A program made the translations under genes and the position numbers. Below the pieces are notes generated by a model. The model did no database searches. It saw only the letters and a program-made list of their open reading frames with translations, and had not been told where the DNA came from. Positions 23,124 through 33,672 of a stretch of 64,000 bases of DNA are shown here, piece by piece. How positions within the stretch are numbered: the stretch's first letter is position 1; the number at the start of each line of letters is the position of its first letter. Origin of the DNA: Xylaria sp. FL1777 (lineage: Eukaryota; Ascomycota; Sordariomycetes; Xylariales; Xylariaceae); NCBI GenBank assembly GCA_022578965.1, contig MU400577.1, forward strand, positions 124,001 to 188,000, written 5' to 3'.

Positions 23124-23410
23124 TCACATAGACTTAAGGTAATTGCTCTCCTTGATCTTAGCCTTGCGCTCGCGGCGCATGGCGCGGCGCAGCTCCTCGC
23201 GCGCCTCCGCGGCCGCCACCGCGCCTTCAGTCGTCCCTGCCTCGTTCGCCGGCAGGTCGATGGTCTGCTGCTGCAGGGGGATCTTGGGCGCCAGGGCCTC
23301 GAGGTTGCCCTCTGCTATGATCTTCGCTTCTAGAATCCGCTGCTGCTTGGCAGCAAGTCGGCGTTGTTTCTTGGATTTGGCTGTTTTTGGGATAACACAA
23401 TTAGTTCCAG

Positions 23411-23463
<53 letters not shown>

Positions 23464-23927
23464 CTTGTTTTCTGGCTGAGAATCTGGGGGAAATATCTCT
23501 TTGAAAAGAGTGGGTGAATGAATGATGGAAGGAGGAGAAACAACTTACAGAACTCATCTCCGTCCTCGTCCCCCTTTCCCTCCTCTGCCTTCTTCTGCAC
23601 ATCTATACACTTCCACAGCCATTCCGGGTATTCACTGTCCGCCAGCGCGACCGGGTCCGTCTTGTTCTTGAAGTAGTTGAGCCCAGTTAGGATCGTGCCT
23701 TGCGGACATGACGACCGGTTCTCCCCAGCTGATGCTGGCGCGCTGGCTAACTCGCTGTCGGCTAGGGGCTTGCTTAACGACGGATCAACTGTCGTCGCTG
23801 CCGCGGACCGCCTCGTCGTAGTGCTTGAGATTTGTCTGCTGCGCCAGCTGATGGAGGTCGTGCTCGAGGCTCGAGGCGTGCGCGTGCTTAGCGCTGAGGC
23901 GCGCTGCAGACACCGCCGGCAGATCAT
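23124..23927 (-). CDS. mrpl37: mitochondrial large-subunit ribosomal protein mL54
   Basis: A component of the mitochondrial large ribosomal subunit (mL54, yeast MRPL37). Exons are 23927-23549 and 23380-23124, in phase, 211 aa. The N-terminus (MICRRCLQRASALSTRTPRA) is rich in Arg/Ser/Thr without acidic residues, as expected for a mitochondrial presequence. The family core is at about residues 75-110: CPQGTILTGLNYFKNKTDPV, then SEYPEWLWKCID. The C-terminus is Lys/Arg-rich (KSKKQRRLAAKQQRILEAKI) and ends in NYLKSM. The single intron holds a TC/TA microsatellite at about 23413-23463. The downstream neighbour on the same strand is also a mitochondrial protein. Confidence 0.9.
23413..23463. repeat. 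TC/TA microsatellite in the mL54 intron
   Basis: About 18 TC dinucleotides pass directly into about seven TA dinucleotides. On the coding (minus) strand this reads as TA then GA, within the only intron of the mL54 gene. Such tracts mutate quickly in length, so intron size should vary among isolates. Confidence 0.9.
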
Positions 23928-24467
23928 GGCGACTTGTATCGTCTCGCCCAGCTCGTGTGAGGGAACAACTTCCTTGTGCGCGGATTGCGAAGAGTGATTG
24001 GTGTGGAGGGCAATTGACGATGTTGGCGCTTGATGCTGGAGGAGTGATAGCGGAACTAGCAGTTAAAGCTCCAGAAATTTTGTATGGGGCGGTCGGAGCT
24101 TCGAGGGCGGATTGGCCGATGGTTGCGGGAGTCTAGCTTCCTACCTACGCATGTACCTTGGGTATCACATGCAGGTAATAACTTGTTAAATAAGTGTAAC
24201 AGCAACACAACAGCTACCAATTATCGAGTTTGATAAATAAATTTGTTGTATTTTTCGACGGACAAGTTTCATTCTTCTTTGCACTGTTTATGTACAATTG
24301 CACGTTTGATGAGCATCTCAAAGTGCCTTCCATCACCACAAACCCGGGACGTCACCCATGGCTCGCTCTCCCTATGTCTCCCTTGGACTGGGTTTCCATG
24401 CCATCGAAGTACAAAGATAACGTGCCGTCGTAGTTAGGCCACCGTAAAGATGAGATTATGTGTTTTT
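23928..24467. other. intergenic, mL54 promoter side
   Basis: About 540 bp between the mL54 start codon and the stop codon of the complex I gene. It should contain the mL54 promoter and the complex I 3' UTR. I see no gene or clear motif here. Confidence 0.6.
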
Positions 24468-24895
24468 CTATTTCTTTCCTTCGATATAGTTCTGTTGCTC
24501 GAACAGGTAACCCCGTATTCGGTGGTCCTTGAGCATCTGGAGGTATTTCTCTGCAATTCCATCAGCCCACAATACATCAATCCAGGGGTGCCGACAGCAA
24601 GTATTCACTCTGTTGGAGACTCTTTTGCATGCGAATTTGACTAAGCGAGAGTTATCAGGGTCAACTAACCTCGTAAAGGGCCGCATTTCTCAAGGTGGTT
24701 CACGCCCTCGCGGTAATAGCAGGTGCTGAGTTCCTCGCGGACTAGACGTCCCATCATAATTTGCACCCATTGCTCGCGGATCACGGCATCTTGAGCCTGC
24801 TTTAGTTTCTTGTTATCATCGAAGTCGACACCTTCAAAGGTGGGAGGGACGGTCGGCTTCTTGGCCAGGAAGGCCGCGGATTCAGGTGTCGGCAT
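24468..24895 (-). CDS. NADH:ubiquinone oxidoreductase 12 kDa subunit (NDUFB10 type)
   Basis: An accessory subunit of respiratory complex I in the mitochondrial inner membrane arm, similar to fungal 12 kDa subunits and animal NDUFB10. Exons are 24895-24670 and 24550-24468, in phase, 102 aa. The sequence begins MPTPESAAFLAKKPTVPPTF and contains AQDAVIREQWVQIMMGRLVR. It continues ELSTCYYREGVNHLEKCGPL; the two cysteines are suitably placed for an intermembrane-space disulfide. It ends RIRGYLFEQQNYIEGKK. There is no cleavable presequence, as usual for the family. Identification rests on remembered family features and on the splice junction, which restores the continuous HLEKCGPLREKYLQMLKDHR. Confidence 0.85.
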
Positions 24896-25456
24896 TGCGG
24901 AAACGAAAGCACCTATAATTCGCTAGACGCTAGTTGACCGAAGGGGTGTTTGTTGGTCGCTTTTGATTGATCCCTAAAGCTCGGAGTGAGGATATGTGTC
25001 GGTACAGAGCACCGCTACTTCGTTGTCTTCATTAAGCCCAAGTACCTGGTGAGCATCAGTGGATAGAGCTTCATTGGCACAGACCAGCAATGACTAAAGG
25101 CTGAAGTCACGTGCTGCATCTTGGCACAAGCTCCCAGTGCCTTAATGGCTTGGCACCAACTTCGACACTGTTGGGGGGCTGGTGTTTCTGGCCTCCGTTT
25201 TTTCTTATCGATATACATTGAATACCCCACTTAGACTCTCACCGCCCACGATAAACTCCACTTGATCCACCGGCAAATCGAAAATTTTGGGAAGGGTCCA
25301 ACTAGCAGCTCCATGCATGGTCTGTTTTCCTGTCTTGCATAAATACACCACTTACAGCCATCTGTACTTCCCCTTCCTCCCACCAACATCCTTTTACCAT
25401 TCACTATTACCCGTCTGCCCTCAGTCCTTCCAATTTTTAATCGTGCAAGTGTGAAG
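24896..25456. other. shared upstream region of complex I and Gar2 genes
   Basis: About 560 bp between divergent start codons. It should contain both promoters. Just upstream of the Gar2 ATG is a pyrimidine-rich leader (about 25370-25440), common for highly expressed fungal genes. No further element is clear. Confidence 0.55.
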
Positions 25457-27050
25457 ATGGGCAAGACCAAGCAAGCAAACGGCAAGGCCGCAAAGGCCGC
25501 AGATCCACTTACTGTAGTCAAGAAGGCTGGCGTCACCAAGGCTACTGACAGCCCAAAGGCAAAGTCTAAACAGCTCGCCAAGGATGTAGCTATCAAGGCT
25601 ACAAACGGCAAGGCCAAGGACCTCAAGAAGAAGAAGAAGGTTGAGTCCTCTTCTGAGTCTGAGTCTGAATCCGAATCCGACGCAAGCAGCGACGAGTCCG
25701 AGGCTGAGTCTGAGTCTGAGTCCGAGTCCGGCTCTGGCTCTGATTCTGATTCGTCCGACTCTGACGAGGAGAAGGCTGATCCCAAGAAGGCTAAGGCCAC
25801 CGCCAAAGTCGTTACAAACGGCAAGGCTAAGAAGGAAGCCGAGTCTGACCCTGACTCCTCGGATTCCTCTGATTCCGAGGAAGAGAAAGCCAACGATAAG
25901 AAGACCAAAGGTGGTGCTAAGATAGAGGCTAATGTAAGCCAAAGCTAACTATCATTAAATCCTAAATATCAGCTAACTTTAATTTAGTCTTCTGACGAAG
26001 ATTCTAGCGATTCGGAGGATGACTCTGATGACTCCGACGCATCAGAAGACAACTCCGAAGAAACAAAGGACGAAGCCCCCAAGAAACGTAAAGCTGAGGA
26101 AGAGGTCTCTACACCATTCAAGAAGAGCAAAATGGGAGAGACGTCCTCGGACGAGTACACAACTCTATTCGCCGGAAACCTGGGCTGGGGCGTCACCGAT
26201 GACACCCTATACGAGGTATTCAAAGACTGCGAGGGTTTGTCTGGCGCTCGCGTTGTTACTGACAAGGCCATGCAACGCTCTCGTGGCTTCGGATATGTCG
26301 ATTTCGAGTCGCATGAAGCCGCCAAGGCTGCCTTTGAGAAGATGCAAGGCTATGAGCTAGAGGGTCGGACACTGAACCTTGATCCCTCAAAGCCTCGTCC
26401 TGCTGGCGAGGACAACCCCAGCGCCCGCGCAAATGATCGTGCCAAGCAGTTCGGAGACTCCGTTAGCGCCGAGAGTGACACGCTGTTTGTGGGCAACTTG
26501 CCGTTTGAGGTCGACGAGGACGCTATCAGTGCTTTCTTTGGCGAGACCATCGAAGTCAAGAGTGTCCGTCTACCCAAGGATCCGTACGTTGCCAATAAGC
26601 CCTCCTCCCATTCTATCACCGTGCTTGCTAACGTTGTTATAGTGATTCTGGTAGACCCAAGGGTTTTGGCTATGTAACGTTCAACTCCGTTGACGATGCG
26701 AAGACTGTCTTCAACTCAAAGAATGGCGCCTATATCGGCGAAGGCCGCGGATCTCGTGCCGTCCGCCTGGACTTTGCCGGTCAACGACCTCCTCGTGATG
26801 GCCCGGGTGGCGGCGGCTTCGGCGGTGGCCGAGGTGGCGGTCGCGGCGGCGGTCGCGGAGGCTTTGGTGGTCGAGGCGGTGGCCGTGGCGGTGGTGGCTT
26901 TGGAGGTCGTGGCGGTGGCCGTGGTGGTGGCCGTGGCGGATTTGGTGGCGGTCGAGGTGGTAAACCCTTCGAGGGCAAGAAGGTAAGACGATTCTCACCT
27001 CACAGACACGATTTCAATAACTGACCTTGTCGCGGCAGACTACTTTTTAA
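25457..27050 (+). CDS. gar2: nucleolin-like nucleolar protein Gar2/Nsr1
   Basis: A nucleolar protein needed for pre-rRNA processing and 40S assembly. Exons are 25457-25933, 25988-26583, 26643-26982 and 27039-27050, in phase, 474 aa. The order of domains is that of Gar2/Nsr1/nucleolin: a Lys/Ala-rich start with many NGKA repeats, a long region of alternating Ser and Asp/Glu (about residues 60-190, likely casein kinase 2 targets), a basic stretch (PKKRKAEEEV), RRM1 at about 217-292 (TLFAGNLGWGV and SRGFGYVDF), RRM2 at about 318-395 (TLFVGNLPFEV and PKGFGYVTF), and a Gly/Arg-rich RGG tail to 470. The last exon has only 12 nt and adds TTF before the stop. The start is the first ATG after the leader. 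The 3' flank carries an unusual GAGGGCT repeat. Confidence 0.93.
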
Positions 27051-27136
27051 GGTGACACAGCCGCACACGATACGTTCTGGGGGCTCTTGAAACACACTGG
27101 TTGGCTTTGTGGGTTGTCGGCTTTACAAAAACTATT

Positions 27137-27152
27137 AACCCCTTAAGGGGTT
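27137..27152. repeat. perfect 16-bp palindrome downstream of gar2
   Basis: AACCCCTT is followed directly by AAGGGGTT, about 90 bp after the gar2 stop. It can form a short stem if transcribed and may be part of the 3' UTR. Confidence 0.8.
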
Positions 27153-27160
27153 GTGGGCTT

Positions 27161-27460
27161 TGAGGGCTACGCTTCATCTCGAAGCTGTGATTTACCTGTT
27201 GGCTTGATCTGGGGGCAACTCCCTTGTGGATTCTGAGGGCTGAGGGCTGAGGGCTTCATAAAGGCGCGAATGTCTGGGATTCATTTTGCGCTTTGATCAG
27301 TTGCTGTCATGCAACTTGTTTTGTTACGATCGACTTTTCTGTGGGCACTGAGGGCTTCTAGTCAACGAGGGTGGTAGGAAACGTCTTATGCTCATTGCGA
27401 GCATCTTGATGTGGACCGCGCTTCCACAACTATGAGGGCTTGTAACGGCGTCTGAGGGCT
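27161..27460 (+). repeat. dispersed TGAGGGCT octamers in the gar2 3' flank
   Basis: The octamer TGAGGGCT occurs at 27161, 27234, 27241, 27248, 27349, 27433 and 27453. Three of the copies are in tandem with a 7-bp period at 27234-27255. Seven copies in 300 bp is far above chance. They begin about 110 bp after the gar2 stop codon, so they probably lie in its 3' UTR or terminator. Confidence 0.85.
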
Positions 27461-28351
27461 TTACGATTGGCTTTGTCTCTTTGCATGTCTCACGAACCCC
27501 CCCAAAAGTACATGTGTCAGCTTACTTCTCCTACCTGCATACCATTTGGTATATCCGGAATCTGGAACCGTGATTAAGTCGTCGGTGAGTATACCCCACC
27601 TTGCGGATGTTACGGGATTGGTCTTTCCCTCGCGGTAGGTAGCCTGTTATAGCTTTCCTCTCTAATGCAAATACTTCATCCCTTTAAAACATTAGTCACG
27701 GTTTTTTCTCTCGTGTTTAGCCTCGACCTCTTAAAGTGCGATGTGAGCCTATAACATATGTGACAACTTCCCCGCACCCAGTTTGATTATGTAGTGCCTG
27801 ATGGTCCCTAGCTGCGTAAAGATGAAAGATGTGTCCTGTGTAATAGTCGGAAGGGCCTGTATGTAAGCATAACTATCCCATTTAGGTCTCACGATCAGCT
27901 TATCATTACTTAGTACTTGAACTACTACAAACACGCTATTGATGGGTGTGAAAGGGGGCTTAGGGTGACTTCATAAGTACATATGAACGCGACTCATGGC
28001 TTTTGAGATGCAGGTGTCTGTGTGATGTTGAATGGGCACGCCCTATGTGTTGAACATCGTGGTAGGTAGGCGATGCTGAAAACGCTCTCTAGGTGGACCA
28101 GGGGCAATGGGGACGGTGACGTAATAAGGTGTAGAGTTATATCCGTTGTGATGCGAAAAGCCAGCCAACCATAACTATATACTAGGTTATATACCTAAGA
28201 ACCTATGAAACATTTGATGGGCAAAGCGAATAGGGATCGAGTGAGCTATCTAGTGAGTTGTGGTTGTTGGCTCATTTGGTCGCGCCATTACGGGGTTTAA
28301 CGACTTGATCTTCTCCATCAGCTTGATGACATTCAGGATCCCGACGGCAGC

Positions 28352-28777
28352 TCAGTATGCATTTTGGCTTACACTTTGATCTAAGGCCTCAACGTCGGTT
28401 GAACAATGGCGATGAAGATAGGATGAGTCATAAATTATCTTGAGAATCTTACCTAAAGAATAATACATCTTATTTACATAGTACGGAGGGTCGCCCATAC
28501 TTCTCAACAATTCTTGGTTTGCTTCTTTGGACAGGGAAATCAATGATTGAAACAAAACCCAGTGTTGGCCGATCATAACTGGGGTTCCTAGAGAGCCACG
28601 CAGGGGATGATCTCCTGATCCTCGCTCATAAGCCATGATCAATGAGCCATGATCTGGCCCTATCACGGGTAATTCTAGACATGTGGAACAGATATAATAA
28701 GCAGGGGCTGTCCACATCATTAGGAACATGGTGCCATTATCGCTAAAAATGTAGGGAGATGAGGCGATTTCAACCAT
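28352..28777 (-). CDS. hypothetical protein, possibly a gene fragment
   Basis: A 141-codon frame starting at an ATG (MVEIASSPYIFSDNG) in otherwise stop-rich DNA. I recognise no domain. The translation looks protein-like, with a hydrophobic MFLMMWTAPAYYICSTCLEL segment and few low-complexity runs, over about 110 residues. A possible donor (GTAAGATTCTC on the minus strand, near 28449) follows YYSL, so the last 32 codons may be intron. No convincing second exon was found. It could be a small orphan gene, a fragment of a decayed gene, or chance. Confidence 0.3.
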   Translation of the reverse strand: MVEIASSPYIFSDNGTMFLMMWTAPAYYICSTCLELPVIGPDHGSLIMAYERGSGDHPLRGSLGTPVMIGQHWVLFQSLISLSKEANQELLRSMGDPPYYVNKMYYSLGKILKIIYDSSYLHRHCSTDVEALDQSVSQNAY

Positions 28778-29584
28778 TCAAGATATAAACTTTGTCTGGT
28801 AAGGTTATTCGCCATTAGGTACCGTAGTGTACACGTACTCGACGCTCACTTGCATTATCTGGGCCTTATTTAGCAGCAGCCTCGGAATCCCGCCCCTAAG
28901 GCTCACGGTACATACTTACTTAAGTAGATACAACTAGCTCGCTGTAGTTACCTACATGTAGGTTAGGTTAGGTAGTCTCAGCAGTAGATTTAGTACATAC
29001 CCTTAGGCCACACTACTGCGTATTGTCGTTATCAGCGCCCATGCCAAGGCACCCCCGACACCTGTCCGCCAGAGGCGCATCATCCTTACTACATCATTGA
29101 AGGGGGTCACCCGTCAAGCTCTCCCGACCTGTTGAGCATCACCTGCATTTACTAGCTGATTTGATGGCACGATTTGTATTTAGATAAACCCCACCAGTTT
29201 TTCATATTTGGTTGGGTAGGTAGTTTGTAGTATATTTATTACCTACATATGTAGGTACTTCCTGACGCGGACAATGAATGTGTAAAGGACATTGGAAGTT
29301 AAACCTATCAATTTAAGTACTTCATGTACTCCGTACCTTCACACATGTAAGTATCTAAACTTGTAGCAATGTACATTGCCCAATGTACCTACCTCATACC
29401 TACGGAGAACCAACCATACCCAACCAACATTGAAGAGCAGCTGCCTACCGTAGTTTAATAATAAGTACCTCCCTGCCTCCCTTACTGCGTGTGAAGGCAC
29501 CTAACCTACATATACAGAATTAGCTTCTTCCCCCATCTTCTTCTCTCTCCTGTTCTAGTTCAGTATTCACCGATATCCCCGTCC

Positions 29585-29619
29585 CGTCGCATCGCATCGC
29601 GTCGCATCGCAACACATCG
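29585..29619 (+). repeat. CATCG pentamer tandem array
   Basis: Seven consecutive pentamers related to CATCG (variants CGTCG and CAACA). It lies about 840 bp upstream of the start codon at 30460. It resembles the shorter CATNG array upstream of TAF7. Confidence 0.8.
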
Positions 29620-30459
29620 TATTCGCTGCCCACCCCACACGAAATCTCATGCGCCCACTAGTACCTATACTCCTATACTAGGTAGAGCAACACTCAACTC
29701 ACCCTTTCTATTATCCGGTACTGCCACCCTGCTCGTGACCTAGATCATCGTCATCTATCTACTGTGTGGCTGGCCATCCCCATCCTCAAACGTAACCGAA
29801 CTAGATCACCTCTCTGCTCTTTGTCATCCACCGGTCTCATCTTCATCCGCATCCACAACACCGTCACGTATCCACATCACACACACCGGCGACGCTCCAT
29901 ACTGAGTACACACATACACATGCTTCTCCTTTAGACTTCACTAGACTGCCAGATACTCTACTTAAGTCGGGTACACACACACACATACGCTAGGTACCGT
30001 AGTCTTCCTGGATACTGGCTGGTTCTCGGTACCCGCCACCGCATCGGGTAACGGCTCAAAGCATCTGGCCTATGAACCCTGCAGCCCTCTAATGCGCTCG
30101 CCCAACCGTTGGACGACTACGTGTACCGCAACATAAACAGCACCACTATCGAGCACCTGCACTCAGCAAGCATTCCAGCCAGACGGCCAGACGTCGCAGA
30201 CACCTAGACTCGGCGCTCGCCATACCAGAAACCTATCCCACCCTCGCAAAACCGGTATACGCTCTGCCGTAGTCGGGGAAGCCTGGTCTTTCTCGTCTCC
30301 GCCTTGTATTGTGTATTGATTGTTGTCTCTTCCTTGTGCTACAACAACGATATCAACGACTGACAACGGCGGCAACGATAGCACTAACGGTAGCCTCCCG
30401 ATTCGCTTGCGTCACGATCCTACACTCCATGCTAAAACACCCACCTCGGCGTCACCAAC

Positions 30460-31815
30460 ATGCCATCAACCAGCCCAGTTCCTGGCCAGCCAGGCTATCC
30501 TATTAACCAACCCGCGACATCTCCCTTGGCTCCTGGTGTTTCTACCACAGCTCCCCGATCTGCTGCTGCTTCAACCCAACAGCGACAACGGAATGATGGT
30601 CAGTCCTCGTCACCAACAGGTGATAGACAACAGCTGCTTACAGACTTAGAATCCTGGGTTGAAGTGTGCTCACACCCTTCCTCCTCATCAGTGTCTTCCA
30701 TAGGCGAGGAGATCGACACCACTGGTCTTCAAGTTGGTTCATCCTACCGCCCGCGACGGCGACGCCCATATCAGCAGTCCTCTGCGCATGTCCAAGCCAG
30801 ACACGCCCCTGGGCAAGTGCGCATTGTTGCTGATGGTAGCAGCCAGGAGGAATACGACGAGACGGAAAGCGAGGAGGATCGCCTGTTAACTAGCTCAACG
30901 GAGAACGTTATCTCCGGGCATGCCGCTCGTCAGACGCCTCTCCGACAAGTTTTCTCTACACATGTGGTTAATTCTGATTCGGGCGATGAAGACGACGATG
31001 ACGAGAATGCGACCGCCTTGGGAAGACGACCACCTGAGCCATTTCGTCCTCAACCCAACGCCTTCTCGCACCCGCCATCCCACCTACTTCATCGACACTC
31101 GACCGGTTCAGCCGCCTCTGAGCATAGTAGACGACCCTCATTTACCCGGCGATCGCACACGCGGCCTAGCCGCCCCACACTTAACTCTACGTCGCCAAAC
31201 TATCAGGCTGACAATGACGCCGCTTTGCGTGCTAGTTTGACAACCTTGCTTAGCTGTGCTGCAGCGGCAAGAAGTCTGCCGAGGGACGGTGAAAAGGAGA
31301 TGGTTGAGCAACGTGCTACCCCTATTAGTAGTAATCAACCGGTCGCTCTACGCTTCGCCCAGGAAAGCGAGCTCATGGCACCATCGCCACCCCAAGCACC
31401 GTCTCGCGGCTCCAACCAACGTGTTCAAACTGGAACACCCCCGGTTTCACCACCAGAGCCAACGACTGAGAAAATAAAGCGTACAGCAACACCAACATCT
31501 GCCTCAAAGCCACCCCGTGCAACTAAGAAAAAGAGAACAGCCACGAACGAAGATGCGTTGATCAGTCCAACCCTTTTGGCATGGGTTGTCAGCGCGGGTG
31601 TCGTCGTCCTCGTCTCTGTTGTAGGTTTTGGGGCTGGATATGTCATAGGAAGGGAGGTCGGGCGCCAAGAAACACTCAGCAGCCTCGGCGGTGCAGGCAA
31701 TATGAGTGCGGTTTCCGAGGGAGGAAACTGTGGGCGAGAAGTTTTGAAGAGCAGTGGAGGTACCTTAAGAAGATTCCGTTGGGGAAGTGGGATGGGACGG
31801 AGTGTTATGGCGTGA
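30460..31815 (+). CDS. single-pass membrane protein of unknown function
   Basis: I do not recognise this 451-residue protein. Most of it (1-370) is Ser/Pro/Arg/Gln-rich with acidic patches (DSGDEDDDDENA) and is probably disordered and soluble. A single hydrophobic span at about residues 372-397 (LLAWVVSAGVVVLVSVVGFG) follows a Lys/Arg-rich stretch (KKKRT), with about 54 residues after it ending in GMGRSVMA. There is no signal peptide. By the positive-inside rule the long N-terminal part should face the cytosol. Residues 60-69 read LTDLESWVEV: WVEV with acidic residues before it fits an Atg8-interacting motif. The frame is a single exon. A selective-autophagy receptor is one speculative reading; a plain organelle-membrane protein is equally possible. 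Confidence 0.75.
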   Translation: MPSTSPVPGQPGYPINQPATSPLAPGVSTTAPRSAAASTQQRQRNDGQSSSPTGDRQQLLTDLESWVEVCSHPSSSSVSSIGEEIDTTGLQVGSSYRPRRRRPYQQSSAHVQARHAPGQVRIVADGSSQEEYDETESEEDRLLTSSTENVISGHAARQTPLRQVFSTHVVNSDSGDEDDDDENATALGRRPPEPFRPQPNAFSHPPSHLLHRHSTGSAASEHSRRPSFTRRSHTRPSRPTLNSTSPNYQADNDAALRASLTTLLSCAAAARSLPRDGEKEMVEQRATPISSNQPVALRFAQESELMAPSPPQAPSRGSNQRVQTGTPPVSPPEPTTEKIKRTATPTSASKPPRATKKKRTATNEDALISPTLLAWVVSAGVVVLVSVVGFGAGYVIGREVGRQETLSSLGGAGNMSAVSEGGNCGREVLKSSGGTLRRFRWGSGMGRSVMA

Positions 31816-33672
31816 AGGCTCATCCGTCGCATATCTACCCACGTAAATGGCAAAGTCAAGGGTGAAATCTGATGTGACGTCTCCCCCTTTTCGTACAAGG
31901 CACTACACTAAGTCATGGAAAATTTCCCGCGGCATCAGAAGACTCCAAGGGGACACAAACTTGGCGAGAATCGACACGTTACTGTCTAGTCTACTGACGA
32001 TGGGACAAGGCCGTCGCCTATCAAACTTGACCTAAGTGCTCGAGCTCTTGATTTTTGACATTATTTTTCCTATAAAGAGGGAATCAGGAGTCGCTTTCTA
32101 TCTAATTCTTCACAAGAGCCCGACAAGGGTGCCATAATGACAAGGGTTGATAAAAGAATCCAACCCGCTTAGGTACATGGCACACATAGGAATTTCCTAT
32201 AACAAGGAACGGAAGAAATGACACTGGAACGACGAATACCAAGGGAAAGCGATTCTCACGCATGTAATAGGGCGTTTCGGAGCACTCTCGCCACTCATAT
32301 TTGCTTGCTCCATACTATTTCTTTTGTTGGAACTCGGCTATATGCATTATATGATTACCTAGCCTTCGTCTGGCCTGGCCTAACCTACCCTATCACTACT
32401 GTGTATAGGTAGAGTGATGGTAGGTAATCGAGATTGGCATCAGGATGGAGTTTTGGTGGGCTTTTTTGTTGTTGGTAAAGATATCCCGAAGTATGCGTGA
32501 GTGTCCCATGTCAGACACAGTTAGGAGTACGAAGGATATTTATGTACATGATATATGCTAAATTATACCCTAGGCAGACAGATAATCGTTTGATAACATG
32601 AAACAATTGGGGGAAACCCTTGAAAAATGAACTGTATCTTGACTATTTGTGAATTCACTTGGCCATGTAATTTGATATGAATTTTGCCAAGTGTTTTTTG
32701 CCTTTTAACATCAATAGATAACATCAACGTCAAGTGTCTTACCGGTCATAGAACCACAAGTTGATGAGCACGATCTCGACGAATTGGATGGTTAGATTGA
32801 GGGCACGAGAATTTTGCTATCAATATATGACAATAGCCATGCTTACTTACAGACACGTGTTTTTCCATGCCATGTCATCTCTTAGATACACACATACATA
32901 CACAATTCTTTCTTTCTTTCTTGCGTTCTTGCTTTCTCTCATTCCCTTCCTTCTCTTTCCCTCTCTGCCTCTTTCTCTGTGCCCTCCCCTTCAACGGGCT
33001 TATTCCTCGTCATCTTTCCGAGTTTGCGTGAACCCTGCCCGTGAAACCAGTCTTGCATTGCATAATAGTTCGTTCATGGCCCAACCACCTGAAGTGAAGA
33101 AGGGAATATATAGAAGAAAAGAAGCATCATAACCTCCCCAAGAGCAGAGAAGAAGAGAAGAAGAAAAATAGCAAGGGAGAAATGAATAAGCTTGCTATGT
33201 ACGTAATCAACTGTTGACGAAGACGATAGTTATACACACATACATACATACATGAAGGAAAATTGAGCCCCTAATGTTCCAGTCTCGTTCGTAGGCGAGA
33301 TGACTGATAGTCGGAGGCTCTGAGAAGCAGTAAGTGAAGTCAAACAAATATCTTCTCTGCTTGTGCTCATTTCTTTACTATGCATGATGTGTATGGGAGA
33401 ATCTTTCGTCGGAGGAAGATCCTGAGTTTGGCGGGTTGTAAATGCGGCAACTGAACCTATGTCCTCCTAATTTGAGGGCCTTCCTGCATGCGGAGAGAAG
33501 AAAAAAAACTCCACACAAAAACTCCATGGCCATTCGTTCGTTTACAAAGGAAATAAATACCATTCTTAGCATGTCTGCCCCTTCAACGCCATGCTTCAAG
33601 ATGTTTTTAAAATACTACTCATTCTCTCTGGAATAAGTTTTCGAGCCGCAAAACAGGCTACTTAGGCTCGAG
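31816..33672. other. intergenic between convergent genes
   Basis: About 1.9 kb between the stop codons of the membrane-protein gene and RIM15. AT-rich, with a TTTC/CTTT pyrimidine-rich stretch at about 32905-32990 and a CATA repeat near 33237-33253. Open frames such as 32761-33132 follow the simple-sequence composition and resemble no protein family. The 3' UTRs of both neighbours should be here. Confidence 0.55.

Larger units (their letters stand above)
27461..30459. other. intergenic region, one doubtful ORF
   Basis: About 3 kb of mostly AT-rich DNA. Near 28930-29480 it is dense in CTACCTA/TAGGTA words. A pentamer repeat lies at 29585-29619 and CA-rich stretches near 29870-29995. The last kilobase is probably the promoter and long leader of the gene at 30460; it has several upstream ATGs. 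One 141-codon minus-strand frame at 28352-28777 is listed separately. Confidence 0.55.

Noticed and set aside
25231..25908. 225-codon minus-strand frame, Ser/Asp-rich
   Set aside because: It is the antisense of the Ser/Asp/Glu repeat region of gar2. The repeat composition keeps several frames open.
26690..26998. Frames rich in Val/Ala and Pro/Arg on both strands
   Set aside because: They are out-of-frame readings of the Gly/Arg-rich tail of gar2.
32761..33132. 123-codon plus-strand frame
   Set aside because: It runs through a pyrimidine-rich simple repeat, giving Phe/Leu/Ser-rich sequence without domain features.
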